From: Pseudomonadota bacterium
Lineage (GTDB): Bacteria > Pseudomonadota > Alphaproteobacteria > Rhizobiales > Xanthobacteraceae
Assembly: GCA_021779635.1 (NCBI GenBank)
Contig: JAJYAH010000025.1
Coordinates: 1-21,141 of the forward strand
Length of the DNA stretch: 21,141 nt
Direction: 5' to 3'
Below the pieces are notes generated by a model that saw only the letters and a list, made by a program, of their open reading frames with translations, searched no databases and was not told where the DNA came from. Positions 12,352-21,044 of this stretch are shown here, piece after piece (position 1 is the first letter of the stretch; the number at the start of each line of letters is the position of its first letter). Position numbers and translations under genes: made by a program.

Positions 12352-13899
12352 TCACATCTGCACTTCGATCAGCCGCGGTCCCTTTTCGGCAACGCCTTCC
12401 GCCAGCGCCTTGTTGAACTCGTCGACATTGGTCACCGCGCGGCCGGAAACGCCCATGCCTTTGGCGAGCGAAACAAAGTCGAGCGTGGGGCGGTCGATTT
12501 TCAGCATGTCGAGCGCGCGTTGTCCGGGCTCGCCGGCGCCGACGCCATCGAATTCGCCGCGCAGGATCTGGTAGATCCGGTTCGCGAACACGATCGTCAG
12601 GACGTCGAGGCCCTCGCGGGCCTGGGTCCACAGCGATTGCAGCGTATACATCGCGCTGCCGTCGCCGACCATGCAGATCACCTTGCGGTCCGGGCATGCC
12701 ACCGCGGCGCCGGTGGCGATCGGGGTCGAAAATCCGATCGAGCCGCCCATGTTCTGCAGCCAGTCATGCGGGGCGGCGGCAGCCGTCGGCGGAAAGAAGC
12801 CGCGGCCGGTGGTGATGGACTCATCGACCATGATGGCGTTTTCCGGGATCGCCAGCGCGATCGCCTGCGCGATCGAGGCGTGGGTCAGCGCCCCTGTCGG
12901 CCTGGTCAACTCGGCCAGTTGCTGCGGCTTGACGTCCTGCGGCGTCGCGCGAAGCGCATCCGACAGCGCCTCCAGCGCCGCGACCGAATTTTCGCCCCAC
13001 GCCGTCATGCGGTGGACCTCGCAGCCCGCGGGCTTGAGCATGCTCGGCTTGTTCGGATAGGCAAAGAAGGCGACCGGATCGTTGGCCTCGACCAGAATGA
13101 TGTTCTTGAAGTCCTTCAGCAGCGGCAGCGCCGTCTCGATCACGTAGGGGATACGGTCGATCGAGAACCGGCCGCGGCCCCGCGCCATGCGCGGGTGATA
13201 GGTCTGGCCCATCACCTTGCAGCCGGTCTTGCCGGCGATCCGCTGCGCCAGCGCCAACCCCTTCTCGGTCAGCGCGCTGCCGGTGATCAGCAGCAGGTTC
13301 CGCGCGCCGCCGCCGTGAAGCAGTTTCGCCGCCTGCTCGACGGCCTCCGGGGAATAACCGGCGCGCTGGCTGGGCGCCGGCACCTCGGCGATGCCGTCGG
13401 CCTCGTTCCATGCGGTATCCGCGGGCAGGATCAGGGTCGCGATCTGCGGCGGCGCGCTCTTGGCCGCCGCAATCGCCGCGGCGCCGTCGGCGGCGACCGA
13501 TTTGGCGTCGGGCGAGGTTCGCACCCAGGCCGACATCGGCCGCGCCAGGCCCTCGATATCGGACGTCAGCGGCGCATTCAGCCCGATATGATAGGTCGCA
13601 TGCTGGCCGACGATGTTGACGATGCCGGAATGAGCTTTCTTGGCGTTGTGCAGATTGGCAAGTCCGTTGGCAAGGCCGGGTCCGAGGTGCAAGAGCGTCG
13701 ATGCCGGCGTGCCTTTCATGCGGAAATAGCCGTCGGCCGCCCCCGTCACCACGCCCTCGAACAGGCCGAGCACGCAGCGCATGCCCTCGACCCGGTCCAG
13801 TGCGGCGACAAAATGCATCTCCGAGGTGCCGGGATTGGCGAAACAGACGTCAACGCCGCCCGCGACCAGGGTCCGCACCAGACTTTCCGCACCGTTCAT
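12352..13899 (-). CDS. ThDP-dependent enzyme, acetolactate synthase / benzoylformate decarboxylase-like
   Basis: This 515-residue protein starts at 13899 (MNGAESLVRTLVAGGVDVCF) after GGAG. Longer in-frame starts would add a non-conserved tail. Domain order: a pyrimidine-binding domain with the catalytic Glu in LGLFEGVVTGAADGY (E48); a central domain (about 180-320); and a pyrophosphate-binding domain with the ThDP/Mg motif GDGSAMYTLQSLWTQ (412-426) ending at N440 in IVFANRIY. The length is slightly short for a biosynthetic acetolactate synthase (about 560-590). No small-subunit gene is adjacent, so a catabolic decarboxylase or carboligase is more likely than valine synthesis. The substrate is unknown. 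A direct repeat lies before its start. Confidence 0.85.
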   Translation of the reverse strand: MNGAESLVRTLVAGGVDVCFANPGTSEMHFVAALDRVEGMRCVLGLFEGVVTGAADGYFRMKGTPASTLLHLGPGLANGLANLHNAKKAHSGIVNIVGQHATYHIGLNAPLTSDIEGLARPMSAWVRTSPDAKSVAADGAAAIAAAKSAPPQIATLILPADTAWNEADGIAEVPAPSQRAGYSPEAVEQAAKLLHGGGARNLLLITGSALTEKGLALAQRIAGKTGCKVMGQTYHPRMARGRGRFSIDRIPYVIETALPLLKDFKNIILVEANDPVAFFAYPNKPSMLKPAGCEVHRMTAWGENSVAALEALSDALRATPQDVKPQQLAELTRPTGALTHASIAQAIALAIPENAIMVDESITTGRGFFPPTAAAAPHDWLQNMGGSIGFSTPIATGAAVACPDRKVICMVGDGSAMYTLQSLWTQAREGLDVLTIVFANRIYQILRGEFDGVGAGEPGQRALDMLKIDRPTLDFVSLAKGMGVSGRAVTNVDEFNKALAEGVAEKGPRLIEVQM

Positions 13900-13926
13900 C
13901 GTTCCACTCCCGTTCGCCACATCATA

Positions 13927-13953
13927 ATAGTTGAGCGATCTCATAGTTGAGCG
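13927..13953 (-). promoter_or_regulatory. Direct repeat upstream of the ThDP enzyme gene
   Basis: ATAGTTGAGCG occurs at 13927-13937 and 13943-13953, a 16-bp period (on the minus strand CGCTCAACTAT twice). It is 28-54 bp before the start codon. Just beyond lie AACCGG-ATC-CCGGTT (13969-13983) and an outer GACCGG/CCGGTC pair (13957-13962/13987-13992). Position suggests an operator or promoter element; the factor is unknown. Confidence 0.4.
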
Positions 13954-14162
13954 CGCGACCGGACGCAAAACCGGATCCCGGTTCTGCCGGTCACGCTCCT
14001 GAAACCCGCCAGAGATCAATCACTCCCGGCGCCTTTCGTCAAAGGCCTGGCGGACATTGCTGCCATCGCCGCAGCCATCGTGGTTTTTTAACCGCAGCGC
14101 CGGAAAAAATCGCAGGGCTCACGCGGCCGTGGGTTGCGAAATCGCATGATTTATGGCCTGTC

Positions 14163-14184
14163 TCGGCTTTAGGCCGATTTTTTT
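14163..14184 (+). promoter_or_regulatory. Terminator-like hairpin in the leader of the L,D-transpeptidase gene
   Basis: TCGGC (14163-14167) pairs with GCCGA (14173-14177) and is followed by T7 (14178-14184), only 13 nt before the ATG and abutting the ribosome binding site. GCCT at 14157-14160 could pair instead with AGGC at 14171-14174, giving two exclusive folds. This could be an attenuator or the terminator of an upstream non-coding transcript. The stem is short. Confidence 0.35.
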
Positions 14185-14197
14185 CGCGAGGCAGAAA

Positions 14198-14737
14198 ATG
14201 TCCCGGGTTTTTGCATTGCTGCTGGCGGCGATGACCTTGCTGGCCGTCGACCCTGCGCGAGCCCAAGGCTTCTTTGGCAATTTCTTTGGAAGCTCCAGCC
14301 CGATTCCGCGAGAGCTCGTGAGCTTCCCCGGCCGCTATCCGCCCGGCACTATCGTCATCAGCACCAGCGAGCGGCGGCTTTATCTGGTTCTCCCCAACGG
14401 CCAGGCGCTCAAATACGGCATCGGTGTCGGCCGGGAGGGCTTTAGCTGGAGCGGCAGCCATCGCATCACCGCCAAGAAGGAATGGCCGAGCTGGACCCCG
14501 CCCTCGCAGATGCTGGCGCGGCGGCCGGATCTGCCGCGTTACCTGCCGGGCGGCATCCAAAACCCGCTCGGCGCCCGCGCCATGTATCTGGGCTCGACGC
14601 TCTATCGCATTCACGGCTCGAACGAGCCGGAAACCATCGGCCATGCCGTATCCTCCGGCTGCATTCGCATGACCAATGAAGACGTGACCGACCTCTACAA
14701 CCGCGTCTCCGTCGGCACCATGGTCGTCGTAAGGTAA
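14198..14737 (+). CDS. L,D-transpeptidase (YkuD/ErfK family), periplasmic
   Basis: This 179-residue protein starts at 14198 after GAGG; the in-frame ATG at 14153 would spoil the signal peptide. Residues 1-22 form a signal peptide (MSRVFALLLAAMTLLAVDPA then RA|QG). The catalytic domain starts near 50 (GTIVISTSERRLYLVLPNG). The active site is clear: YRIHGSNEP with His139 and HAVSSGCIRM with nucleophile Cys155, the family's HG ... SxGCxRM signature. These enzymes form 3-3 peptidoglycan cross-links or attach proteins to peptidoglycan. The length is typical of the minimal one-domain Rhizobiales forms, of which a genome usually carries many. Confidence 0.92.
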   Translation: MSRVFALLLAAMTLLAVDPARAQGFFGNFFGSSSPIPRELVSFPGRYPPGTIVISTSERRLYLVLPNGQALKYGIGVGREGFSWSGSHRITAKKEWPSWTPPSQMLARRPDLPRYLPGGIQNPLGARAMYLGSTLYRIHGSNEPETIGHAVSSGCIRMTNEDVTDLYNRVSVGTMVVVR

Positions 14738-14838
14738 CTGACCACGCGCCGAGCCTGAGGGAATCTGCACCGCGCCGCGGTGGCGAGCCCTGCGGTCAAG
14801 CCTTGCGCGCGCGGGGCGATTGCGGCAGCGTCGATGCG

Positions 14839-15651
14839 ATGAGCGCTCCTCGCCGGTCCTGGCATATCCTGTTGATGCTCGCGGTCGTTTTGGCCGCCTT
14901 CGACGCCGCGGTCTCGCCGCCATCGCGATGCGCTGAAGATGCCGCCATCGCATCGCGTCGGCGCACTGAGCGGAAGGCATTCACCGACGGCGAGATAACA
15001 GACGGATTTCTCAAGACCGCATTCGGCGCCGAATATCATCTCGCCGGCCGCGTCGATCGCATCCGGAAATACGATGTGCCGGTGCGGGTGTTCGCCAGCG
15101 GCGGCGCCCGCGCGGATCGAAAGGCGCAACTCGCCAGGGTCGTTGCCGATATCGGCGCGCGCGTTCAGCATCTCGATATCGCCATGGCGGATAGCCGCGA
15201 GGCCGCCAATGTCATCGTCACTCTGGTGCGCGACCGCGACCTGTCGCGCACCATCGCAACCTTCTACGGCAACGAGCGCGCGCGCGAAATCCGCTCCTCG
15301 CTCGATCCGCAATGCCTGTCCGGCTTTCGCAAGAACGACAGGTTCGAGATCGAGCATTCCGACGTGCTCCTCACCTTCGACAGCAGCGATTTCACCTTCC
15401 TCGATTGCGCCTATGAGGAATTGCTGCAGTCGCTGGGGCCGATCAACGATACCAGTTCGGTGCCATGGACCATGTTCAACGACAATGTGTCGATGGGGTT
15501 TTTCGACGTCTACGATCAGTACATCATGAATGTGCTGTACGATCCCCGGATCAAGGCCGGCATGACCATGGAACAGGTCAAGGCCGTGCTGCCGGACGTG
15601 CTCGCCGATGTGCGGATCTGGGTCAGGAAGATCAATAACCTGCCGGAATGA
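14839..15651 (+). CDS. DUF2927 domain-containing exported protein
   Basis: This 270-residue protein starts at the ATG at 14839 (MSAPRRSWHILLMLAVVLAA), giving a basic N terminus and hydrophobic signal or anchor at about 8-30. An in-frame upstream start at 14803 is possible, and no ribosome binding site settles it. The C-terminal half has the DUF2927 core: CLSGFRKND, then DFTFLDCAYEELLQSLGPIN and WTMFND. Two Cys residues in these motifs could form a disulfide. The function of the family is unknown. The gene follows the L,D-transpeptidase by about 100 bp on the same strand, which would suit a cell-envelope role, but a common transcript is only possible. Confidence 0.8.
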   Translation: MSAPRRSWHILLMLAVVLAAFDAAVSPPSRCAEDAAIASRRRTERKAFTDGEITDGFLKTAFGAEYHLAGRVDRIRKYDVPVRVFASGGARADRKAQLARVVADIGARVQHLDIAMADSREAANVIVTLVRDRDLSRTIATFYGNERAREIRSSLDPQCLSGFRKNDRFEIEHSDVLLTFDSSDFTFLDCAYEELLQSLGPINDTSSVPWTMFNDNVSMGFFDVYDQYIMNVLYDPRIKAGMTMEQVKAVLPDVLADVRIWVRKINNLPE

Positions 15652-15712
15652 ACTATGAACTCTGCGCGGTCGTCCCTGCGAACTCAGGGACGACACATAG
15701 CGGCGCTCGATA

Positions 15713-16885
15713 TCAAGCGAACTTATCGAACAATTCCCGCCCGATCAGCATGCGGCGGATTTCGCTGGTGCCGGCGCCGATCTCGTAGAGCTTGGCGTCG
15801 CGGAGCAGCCGCCCGGTCGGATAGTCGTTGATATAGCCGTTGCCGCCGAGCAGCTGGATCGCATCGAGCGCGCATTGCGTCGCCTTCTCGGAGGCATAGA
15901 GAATGGCGCCGGCGGCATCCTCGCGCGTGGTCTCGCCGCGATCGCAGGCCTTTGCCACCGCGTAGACATAGGCGCGGGACGCATTCATCGTGGTGTACAT
16001 GTCGGCGATCTTGCCTTGCACCAGCTGGAAGGTGCCGATCGGCTGGCCGAACTGCTTGCGCTCGTGCACATAGGGCATCACCACGTCGAGGCAGGCCTGC
16101 ATGATCCCGAGCGGTCCCGCCGCGAGCACCGCGCGTTCGTAGTCAAGCCCCGACATCAAGACGTTGACGCCGCGGCCGACCTCGCCGAGCACGTTCTCTT
16201 CCGGCACTTCGCAATTCTCGAACACCAGTTCGCCGGTGTCGGAGCCGCGCATCCCGAGCTTGTCGAGCTTCTGCGCGGTGGAAAATCCCTTCATGCCCTT
16301 TTCGACGATGAAGGCGGTGATGCCGCGCGGGCCGGCCGCCGGATCGGTCTTGGCGTAGACCACCAGCGTTTCCGCGATCGGCCCGTTGGTGATCCACATC
16401 TTGCTGCCATTGATGACGAAGCGATCGCCCTTCCTCTCGGCGCGGGTCGACATCGAGACCACGTCGGAGCCGGCGCCCGGCTCGGACATCGCCAATGAGC
16501 CGACATGTTCTCCGGAAATCAGCTTGGGCAGATATTTCCGCTTCTGCGCGTCGTTGCCGTTACGCCGCAGCTGATTGACGCAAAGATTGGAGTGCGCGCC
16601 GTAGGACAGGCCGACCGACGCCGAGGCGCGTGAAATTTCCTCGAGCGCAATGCAGTGCTCGAGATAGCCCAGTCCCGATCCGCCATATTCCTCCTCGACG
16701 GTGATCCCATGCAGGCCGAGCGCGCCGATTTTCGGCCACAGATCGCGCGGGAATTGGTTGCTCCTGTCGATTTCAGTCGCACGCGGCGCGATCTCGTTGG
16801 CCGAGAAATCCTGGACGGTCCCGCGAATCGCATCCGCGGTTTCGCCGAGATCGAAATTGAACATCCGATGCGCGTTGGGGATCAT
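15713..16885 (-). CDS. ivd: Isovaleryl-CoA dehydrogenase
   Basis: This 390-residue protein starts at 16885 ([20 protein letters not shown]) after GGAGG at a 10-nt spacing; a start 7 codons upstream is less likely. It is a full-length acyl-CoA dehydrogenase: N-terminal helical domain; FAD-contacting [14 protein letters not shown] and WITNGP; C-terminal [22 protein letters not shown]. The catalytic base sits at the isovaleryl-type position, [14 protein letters not shown] (E250), matching human IVD E254, and the usual C-terminal Glu is replaced ([12 protein letters not shown]). The enzyme oxidises isovaleryl-CoA to 3-methylcrotonyl-CoA in leucine breakdown. The rest of the leucine pathway is not in view. 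It is divergent from the P450 genes. Confidence 0.92.
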   Translation of the reverse strand: MIPNAHRMFNFDLGETADAIRGTVQDFSANEIAPRATEIDRSNQFPRDLWPKIGALGLHGITVEEEYGGSGLGYLEHCIALEEISRASASVGLSYGAHSNLCVNQLRRNGNDAQKRKYLPKLISGEHVGSLAMSEPGAGSDVVSMSTRAERKGDRFVINGSKMWITNGPIAETLVVYAKTDPAAGPRGITAFIVEKGMKGFSTAQKLDKLGMRGSDTGELVFENCEVPEENVLGEVGRGVNVLMSGLDYERAVLAAGPLGIMQACLDVVMPYVHERKQFGQPIGTFQLVQGKIADMYTTMNASRAYVYAVAKACDRGETTREDAAGAILYASEKATQCALDAIQLLGGNGYINDYPTGRLLRDAKLYEIGAGTSEIRRMLIGRELFDKFA

Positions 16886-16983
16886 GGTCGGGCTGCCTCC
16901 GGGCAAATCATGCGGCTTTTCTCGCGCACAGCCTTATGCGTTGGAAATAAGCTTGTCACGGGCCAAAGGTGCTGAGAAGGGGG

Positions 16984-17026
16984 TTCCGCCGGATCGGCCG
17001 CGGGCGCCACCTCCCGCACGGCGGAA
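16984..17026 (+). promoter_or_regulatory. Inverted repeat in the ivd / P450 divergent region
   Basis: TTCCGCCG (16984-16991) and CGGCGGAA (17019-17026) are perfect complements. GCGGG and CCCGC pair between them, so the region can fold as a nested hairpin. It is about 100 bp before the first P450 gene and the same distance from ivd. It could be an operator or a leader structure; in such GC-rich DNA chance cannot be excluded. Confidence 0.3.
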
Positions 17027-17129
17027 TGCCGCAAACTTCCCTTGCCCTGTCGCGCGCAACGGGATGTAATTCGCGGAAATCAGCGCCCTCCGGAGCAACC
17101 GCCGACGGGGACCATCAGGGAGCAAACCG

Positions 17130-18401
17130 ATGCACGGGACCATCGATCTCGTTCAGAATCCCGATCAGGAGGCGGCGCGGGAGCGCGCCTATTCCATACC
17201 GCTTGAACAGTTCGATCCCGGCGACCCCGAATTGTTTCGCACCGATACGTTCTGGCCCTATTTCGACCGGCTCCGCCAGGAAGCGCCGGTCCACTACTGC
17301 AAGGACGGCGTGTTCGGGCCATACTGGTCGATCACCAAATACAACGACATCATGGAGATCGAGACCAACCACGCGTTGTTCTCATCGGCGGCGTCGCTTG
17401 GCGGCATCACCATCCGCGACGCGCCGGTCGACCTGCGCCGCGAAAGCTTCATCGCCATGGATCAGCCGCGTCACAGCGCGCAGCGCAAGACCGTAGCACC
17501 GATGTTCACACCGACGCATCTCGACCAGCTCGCGATCAACATCCGCAAGCGCTCGGCCGAATGCCTCGACAATCTGCCGAAGCACGACCTGTTCGACTGG
17601 GTCGACCGGGTCTCGATCGAGCTGACCACGCAGATGCTCGCCGTATTGTTCGACTTCCCATGGGAGGACCGCCGCAAGCTGACGCGCTGGTCCGATATCG
17701 CAACGACGATCCCGGGTCCGGACGGACTCGTTGCGACCGAGGACGAGCGGCAGGCCGAGCTATTGGAATGCGCGAGATATTTCGCAAAGCTCTGGAACGA
17801 GCGCATCAACCAGCCGCCGAAGAGCGACCTGCTGTCGATGATGGCGCACAGCGAGGCCACCCGCGACATGGACCCGCAGAATTTCCTCGGCAACCTGATC
17901 CTCTTGATCGTCGGCGGCAACGACACCACCCGCAACACGCTGTCGGGCAGCATCTATGCCTTGAGCAAGAATCCGGATCAATACGGCAAGCTGCGGGAAA
18001 ATCCGGCGCTGATAGACAGCTTCGTGCCGGAGGTGATCCGCTGGCAGACGCCGCTGGCGCATATGCGCCGCACTGCTCTCGAGGACATCGAGTTCCGCGG
18101 CAAGCAGTTCAGGAAGGGCGACAAGGTCGTGATGTGGTACGTCTCGGGCAACCGGGACGACGAGGTGATCGACCGTCCCTATCAATTCATCATCGACCGG
18201 GCGCGGCCGCGCACCCACGTCTCCTTTGGCTTCGGCATTCACCGCTGCGTCGGGATCCGGTTGGCCGAGCTGCAATTGAAGATCATCTGGGAAGAAATCA
18301 TGAAGCGCTTCGACCATATTGAGGTGGTCGGGGAGCCGAAGCGGGTGTATTCAAGCTTCGTCAAGGGCTACGAAACCCTGCCGGTGCGGATCGCCGGCTG
18401 A
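17130..18401 (+). CDS. Cytochrome P450, CYP153-like (aliphatic omega-hydroxylase)
   Basis: This 423-residue soluble P450 starts at 17130 after AGGGAG (8 nt). There is no membrane anchor. Landmarks: I-helix LLIVGGNDTTRN (262-267 core), K-helix ExxR in PEVIRW (E301, R304), and the heme loop FGFGIHRCVG with ligand Cys373. Sequence features match CYP153 alkane hydroxylases as I remember them: VHYC...FGPYWSITKYNDIM, SIELTTQML...DFPW, RWQTPLAHMRRTALEDIEF, and C-terminal FVKGYETLPVRI. CYP153 enzymes hydroxylate terminal carbons of medium-chain alkanes, fatty acids or terpenes, using ferredoxin and ferredoxin reductase; neither gene is in the window. The next gene is a close paralogue 21 bp downstream. 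Confidence 0.92.
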   Translation: MHGTIDLVQNPDQEAARERAYSIPLEQFDPGDPELFRTDTFWPYFDRLRQEAPVHYCKDGVFGPYWSITKYNDIMEIETNHALFSSAASLGGITIRDAPVDLRRESFIAMDQPRHSAQRKTVAPMFTPTHLDQLAINIRKRSAECLDNLPKHDLFDWVDRVSIELTTQMLAVLFDFPWEDRRKLTRWSDIATTIPGPDGLVATEDERQAELLECARYFAKLWNERINQPPKSDLLSMMAHSEATRDMDPQNFLGNLILLIVGGNDTTRNTLSGSIYALSKNPDQYGKLRENPALIDSFVPEVIRWQTPLAHMRRTALEDIEFRGKQFRKGDKVVMWYVSGNRDDEVIDRPYQFIIDRARPRTHVSFGFGIHRCVGIRLAELQLKIIWEEIMKRFDHIEVVGEPKRVYSSFVKGYETLPVRIAG

Positions 18402-18422
18402 CCTCTATTTTGGGATCGAACG

Positions 18423-19697
18423 ATGAACATCCAGACCGCCATCAAGGCCGACCACGCCGAGATTCAGCGCGCCGCGCGCGAAGAGGCTTATTCCACGCCG
18501 CTGAAGGATTTTCATCCCGGGGCGCCGCGGCTGTTCCAGAACAATACGCTATGGCCCTGGTTCGAGCGGTTGCGCAAGGAAGCGCCGGTGCATTATTGCA
18601 CCAATGCACCGATCGAACCCTACTGGTCGGTCACCAGATACAACGACATCATGCATGTCGATACCAATCACGGCGTCTTTTCCTCGGACGCCACCCTTGG
18701 CGGCATCTCGATCCGCGACGCACCGTCTGGCTACGACATGCCGAGCTTCATCGCGATGGATCAACCCCGGCACAGCGCCCAGCGCAAGACCGTGTCGCCG
18801 ATGTCCACGCCGACGCATCTGGATGAACTAGCCATCCTGATCCGCGAACGCGCCGGCAAGGTGCTCGACGCGCTGCCGCGCAACGAGACCTTCAATTTCG
18901 TCGATCGCGTCTCGATCGAATTGACCACGCAGATGCTGGCGACCCTGTTCGACTTTCCCTGGGAAGAACGCCGCAAGCTGACGCGCTGGTCCGATGTCGC
19001 GACCGCATTGCCCAAGAGCATGATCGTTGAATCGGCCGAGCAGCGCCGCGCCGAGATGGACGAGTGCGCGGCCTATTTCGGCAAGCTTTGGAACGAGCGC
19101 GTCAACGCCGAACCGCGCAACGACCTGATCTCGATGATGGCGCATAGCGACGCCACCCGCCATATGGATTCCGAAAACCTGTTCGGCAACATCATCCTGC
19201 TGATCGTCGGCGGCAACGACACCACCCGCAACACCATGAGCGGCTCGGTGCTCGCCTTGAACGAAAACCCCGACCAGTACCAGAAACTGCGCGACAATCC
19301 GGCGCTGATCGATTCCATGGTGCCGGAAGTCATTCGCTGGCAGACGCCGCTCGCGCATATGCGGCGCACCGCGCTGGTCGATACCGAGCTCGGCGGCAAG
19401 ACCATCAGGAAAGGCGATCGGGTGGTGATGTGGTACGTCTCGGGCAACCGCGACGAGGCGGCGATCGAGAACCCCAACGACTTCATCATCGACCGAGCCC
19501 GGCCCCGCACCCATTTGTCGTTCGGCTTCGGCATCCACCGCTGCCTCGGCATGCGGCTGGCCGAGCTGCAACTGAAGATCGTCTGGCAGGAAATGCTGAA
19601 ACGCTTCGACAATATTGAAGTTGTCGGCGAGCCCAAGCGCGTGTATTCGAGCTTCATCAAAGGTTATGAATCCCTGCCGGTGCGCATTCCAGGGTAA
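18423..19697 (+). CDS. Second cytochrome P450, CYP153-like, tandem paralogue
   Basis: This 424-residue protein starts at the ATG at 18423, 21 bp after the first P450; its ribosome binding site is weak (GGGA), so translation may depend on the upstream gene. All P450 landmarks are intact: GGNDTT (263-268), ExxR (E302, R305), and FGFGIHRCLG with Cys374. Over the last 60 residues it matches its neighbour at 49 positions by eye, so the pair came from a duplication. The N-terminal region and the stretch after the B helix (APSGYDMPSF here, APVDLRRESF there) differ, which is where substrate-contacting residues often lie, so the two may have different substrate ranges or steps. Confidence 0.92.
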   Translation: MNIQTAIKADHAEIQRAAREEAYSTPLKDFHPGAPRLFQNNTLWPWFERLRKEAPVHYCTNAPIEPYWSVTRYNDIMHVDTNHGVFSSDATLGGISIRDAPSGYDMPSFIAMDQPRHSAQRKTVSPMSTPTHLDELAILIRERAGKVLDALPRNETFNFVDRVSIELTTQMLATLFDFPWEERRKLTRWSDVATALPKSMIVESAEQRRAEMDECAAYFGKLWNERVNAEPRNDLISMMAHSDATRHMDSENLFGNIILLIVGGNDTTRNTMSGSVLALNENPDQYQKLRDNPALIDSMVPEVIRWQTPLAHMRRTALVDTELGGKTIRKGDRVVMWYVSGNRDEAAIENPNDFIIDRARPRTHLSFGFGIHRCLGMRLAELQLKIVWQEMLKRFDNIEVVGEPKRVYSSFIKGYESLPVRIPG

Positions 19698-19719
19698 TTA
19701 GAAGCGTAAACAGAGTATC

Positions 19720-19872
19720 TTGAACGCCATCCAAAACTCGCCGATCCCAGCCGAAGCCACGGCGAAGGATTTCACACGCGCCGCAGGCTTCCGCATCGCC
19801 GCCTTCCAACCGCGGCACGCCGGAATTTCGTTGCCGATCCGCGCCCTCGATCTGCCAGCCGAGTACCAATGA
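19720..19872 (+). CDS. Possible 50-aa leader ORF coupled to the acyl-CoA dehydrogenase
   Basis: The frame opens with a possible TTG start at 19720 and its TGA overlaps the next gene's ATG (ATGA at 19869-19872). The peptide includes NAIQNSPIPAEATAKDFTRA and ISLPIRALDLPAEYQ and reads like normal protein, but it has no good start signal and no recognised family. It may be the remnant of a gene or an upstream ORF aiding translation of the dehydrogenase, whose own ribosome binding site is poor. The opposite-strand reading is Arg/Gly-rich and unlikely. Confidence 0.3.
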   Translation: MNAIQNSPIPAEATAKDFTRAAGFRIAAFQPRHAGISLPIRALDLPAEYQ

Positions 19873-21035
19873 CCGCAACAGAACAAGACGACCATGCCGA
19901 GATCCGCGAAGCCGTCGCAAAATTATGCGCGCAATTCCCCGGCGAATACTGGCGCAAGCTCGACCGCGAGATGGCCTACCCCAGCGCGTTCGTCGACGCG
20001 CTGACCACGGCCGGTTACCTCTCGGTATTGATCCCCGAGGAATATGGCGGCGCCGGGCTGAAACTATCGGCAGCGGCGGCGATCCTCGAGGAGATCCAGC
20101 GCGCCGGATGCAACGGCGGCGGCTGCCACGCCCAGATGTACACCATGGGCACGCTGCTGCGGCACGGCAGCGACGCGCAGAAATCGAAATGGCTGCCGAA
20201 AATCGCCAGCGGTGAATTGCGGCTGCAGGCGTTCGGGGTGACCGAGCCGACCAGCGGCACCGACACCTCGTCGCTGAAGACCTTCGCGAAGCGCGATGGC
20301 AACAATGGCTACATCGTCAACGGCCAGAAAATCTGGACCAGCCGCGCCGAATATTCCGACCTGATGATCCTTTTGGCGCGCACCACGCCGAAGGAACAAT
20401 CCCAAAAGCGCACCGACGGCCTATCGGTGTTCATCGTCGACATGAAGGCGGCCAGGAATAACGGGCTCTCGATCACTCCGATCCGCACCATGATGAATCA
20501 CTCGACCACGGAGGTTTTCTTTACCGACCTCCGGGTGCCTTCGGAAAACCTGATCGGCGAGGAGGGCAAGGGCTTCCGCTACATCCTCTCCGGCATGAAT
20601 GCCGAGCGCATCCTGATTGCGGCGGAGTGCATCGGCGACGCGAAATGGTTCATCGCCAAGGCCTCCAATTACGCCAGGGAACGCGCGGTGTTCGGCCGTC
20701 CGATCGGCCAGAACCAGGGCATCCAGTTCCCGATCGCCAAGGCCTATGCCGCGATGCGCGCCGCCGAATTGATGGTCAGGGAGGCAACCCGAAAATATGA
20801 GGCCGGCATCGATTGCGGCGCCGAGGCCAACATGGCCAAGATGCTGGCGGCCGATGCCTCCTGGGAAGCCGCCAATGCCTGCGTGCAGACCCATGGCGGT
20901 TTCGGCTTCGCGGAGGAATACGATGTCGAACGCAAATTCCGCGAGACGCGGCTGTATCAGGTCGCGCCGATCTCGACCAATCTCATCCTGTCGTACCTCG
21001 CCGAGCACGTGCTGGGCATGCCGCGCTCCTACTGA
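19869..21035 (+). CDS. Acyl-CoA dehydrogenase family protein
   Basis: This 388-residue protein has the full acyl-CoA dehydrogenase layout: N-terminal helices, LIPEEYGGAGL, FGVTEPTSGTDTS for FAD and substrate, IWTSRAEYSD, and C-terminal THGGFGFAEEYDVERKFRE. The C-terminal Glu used by medium-chain enzymes is absent (LYQVAPISTNLI), while SGMNAERILIAAE places E246 at the isovaleryl-type base position. It is therefore probably active but not medium-chain type. It may act on a branched or cyclic acyl-CoA. It follows the P450 pair on the same strand and is followed 9 bp later by a CoA-transferase, which supports a shared pathway: hydroxylation, oxidation to acid, CoA transfer, dehydrogenation. Confidence 0.88.
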   Translation: MTATEQDDHAEIREAVAKLCAQFPGEYWRKLDREMAYPSAFVDALTTAGYLSVLIPEEYGGAGLKLSAAAAILEEIQRAGCNGGGCHAQMYTMGTLLRHGSDAQKSKWLPKIASGELRLQAFGVTEPTSGTDTSSLKTFAKRDGNNGYIVNGQKIWTSRAEYSDLMILLARTTPKEQSQKRTDGLSVFIVDMKAARNNGLSITPIRTMMNHSTTEVFFTDLRVPSENLIGEEGKGFRYILSGMNAERILIAAECIGDAKWFIAKASNYARERAVFGRPIGQNQGIQFPIAKAYAAMRAAELMVREATRKYEAGIDCGAEANMAKMLAADASWEAANACVQTHGGFGFAEEYDVERKFRETRLYQVAPISTNLILSYLAEHVLGMPRSY

Positions 21036-21044
21036 GAAAACCAG

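Noticed and set aside
12274..13950. 558-codon open frame on the plus strand
   Set aside because: It is the antisense shadow of the ThDP enzyme, which has all its catalytic motifs.
14039..15696. Two long minus-strand frames over the L,D-transpeptidase and DUF2927 genes
   Set aside because: Both are antisense to proteins with clear signal peptides and family motifs.
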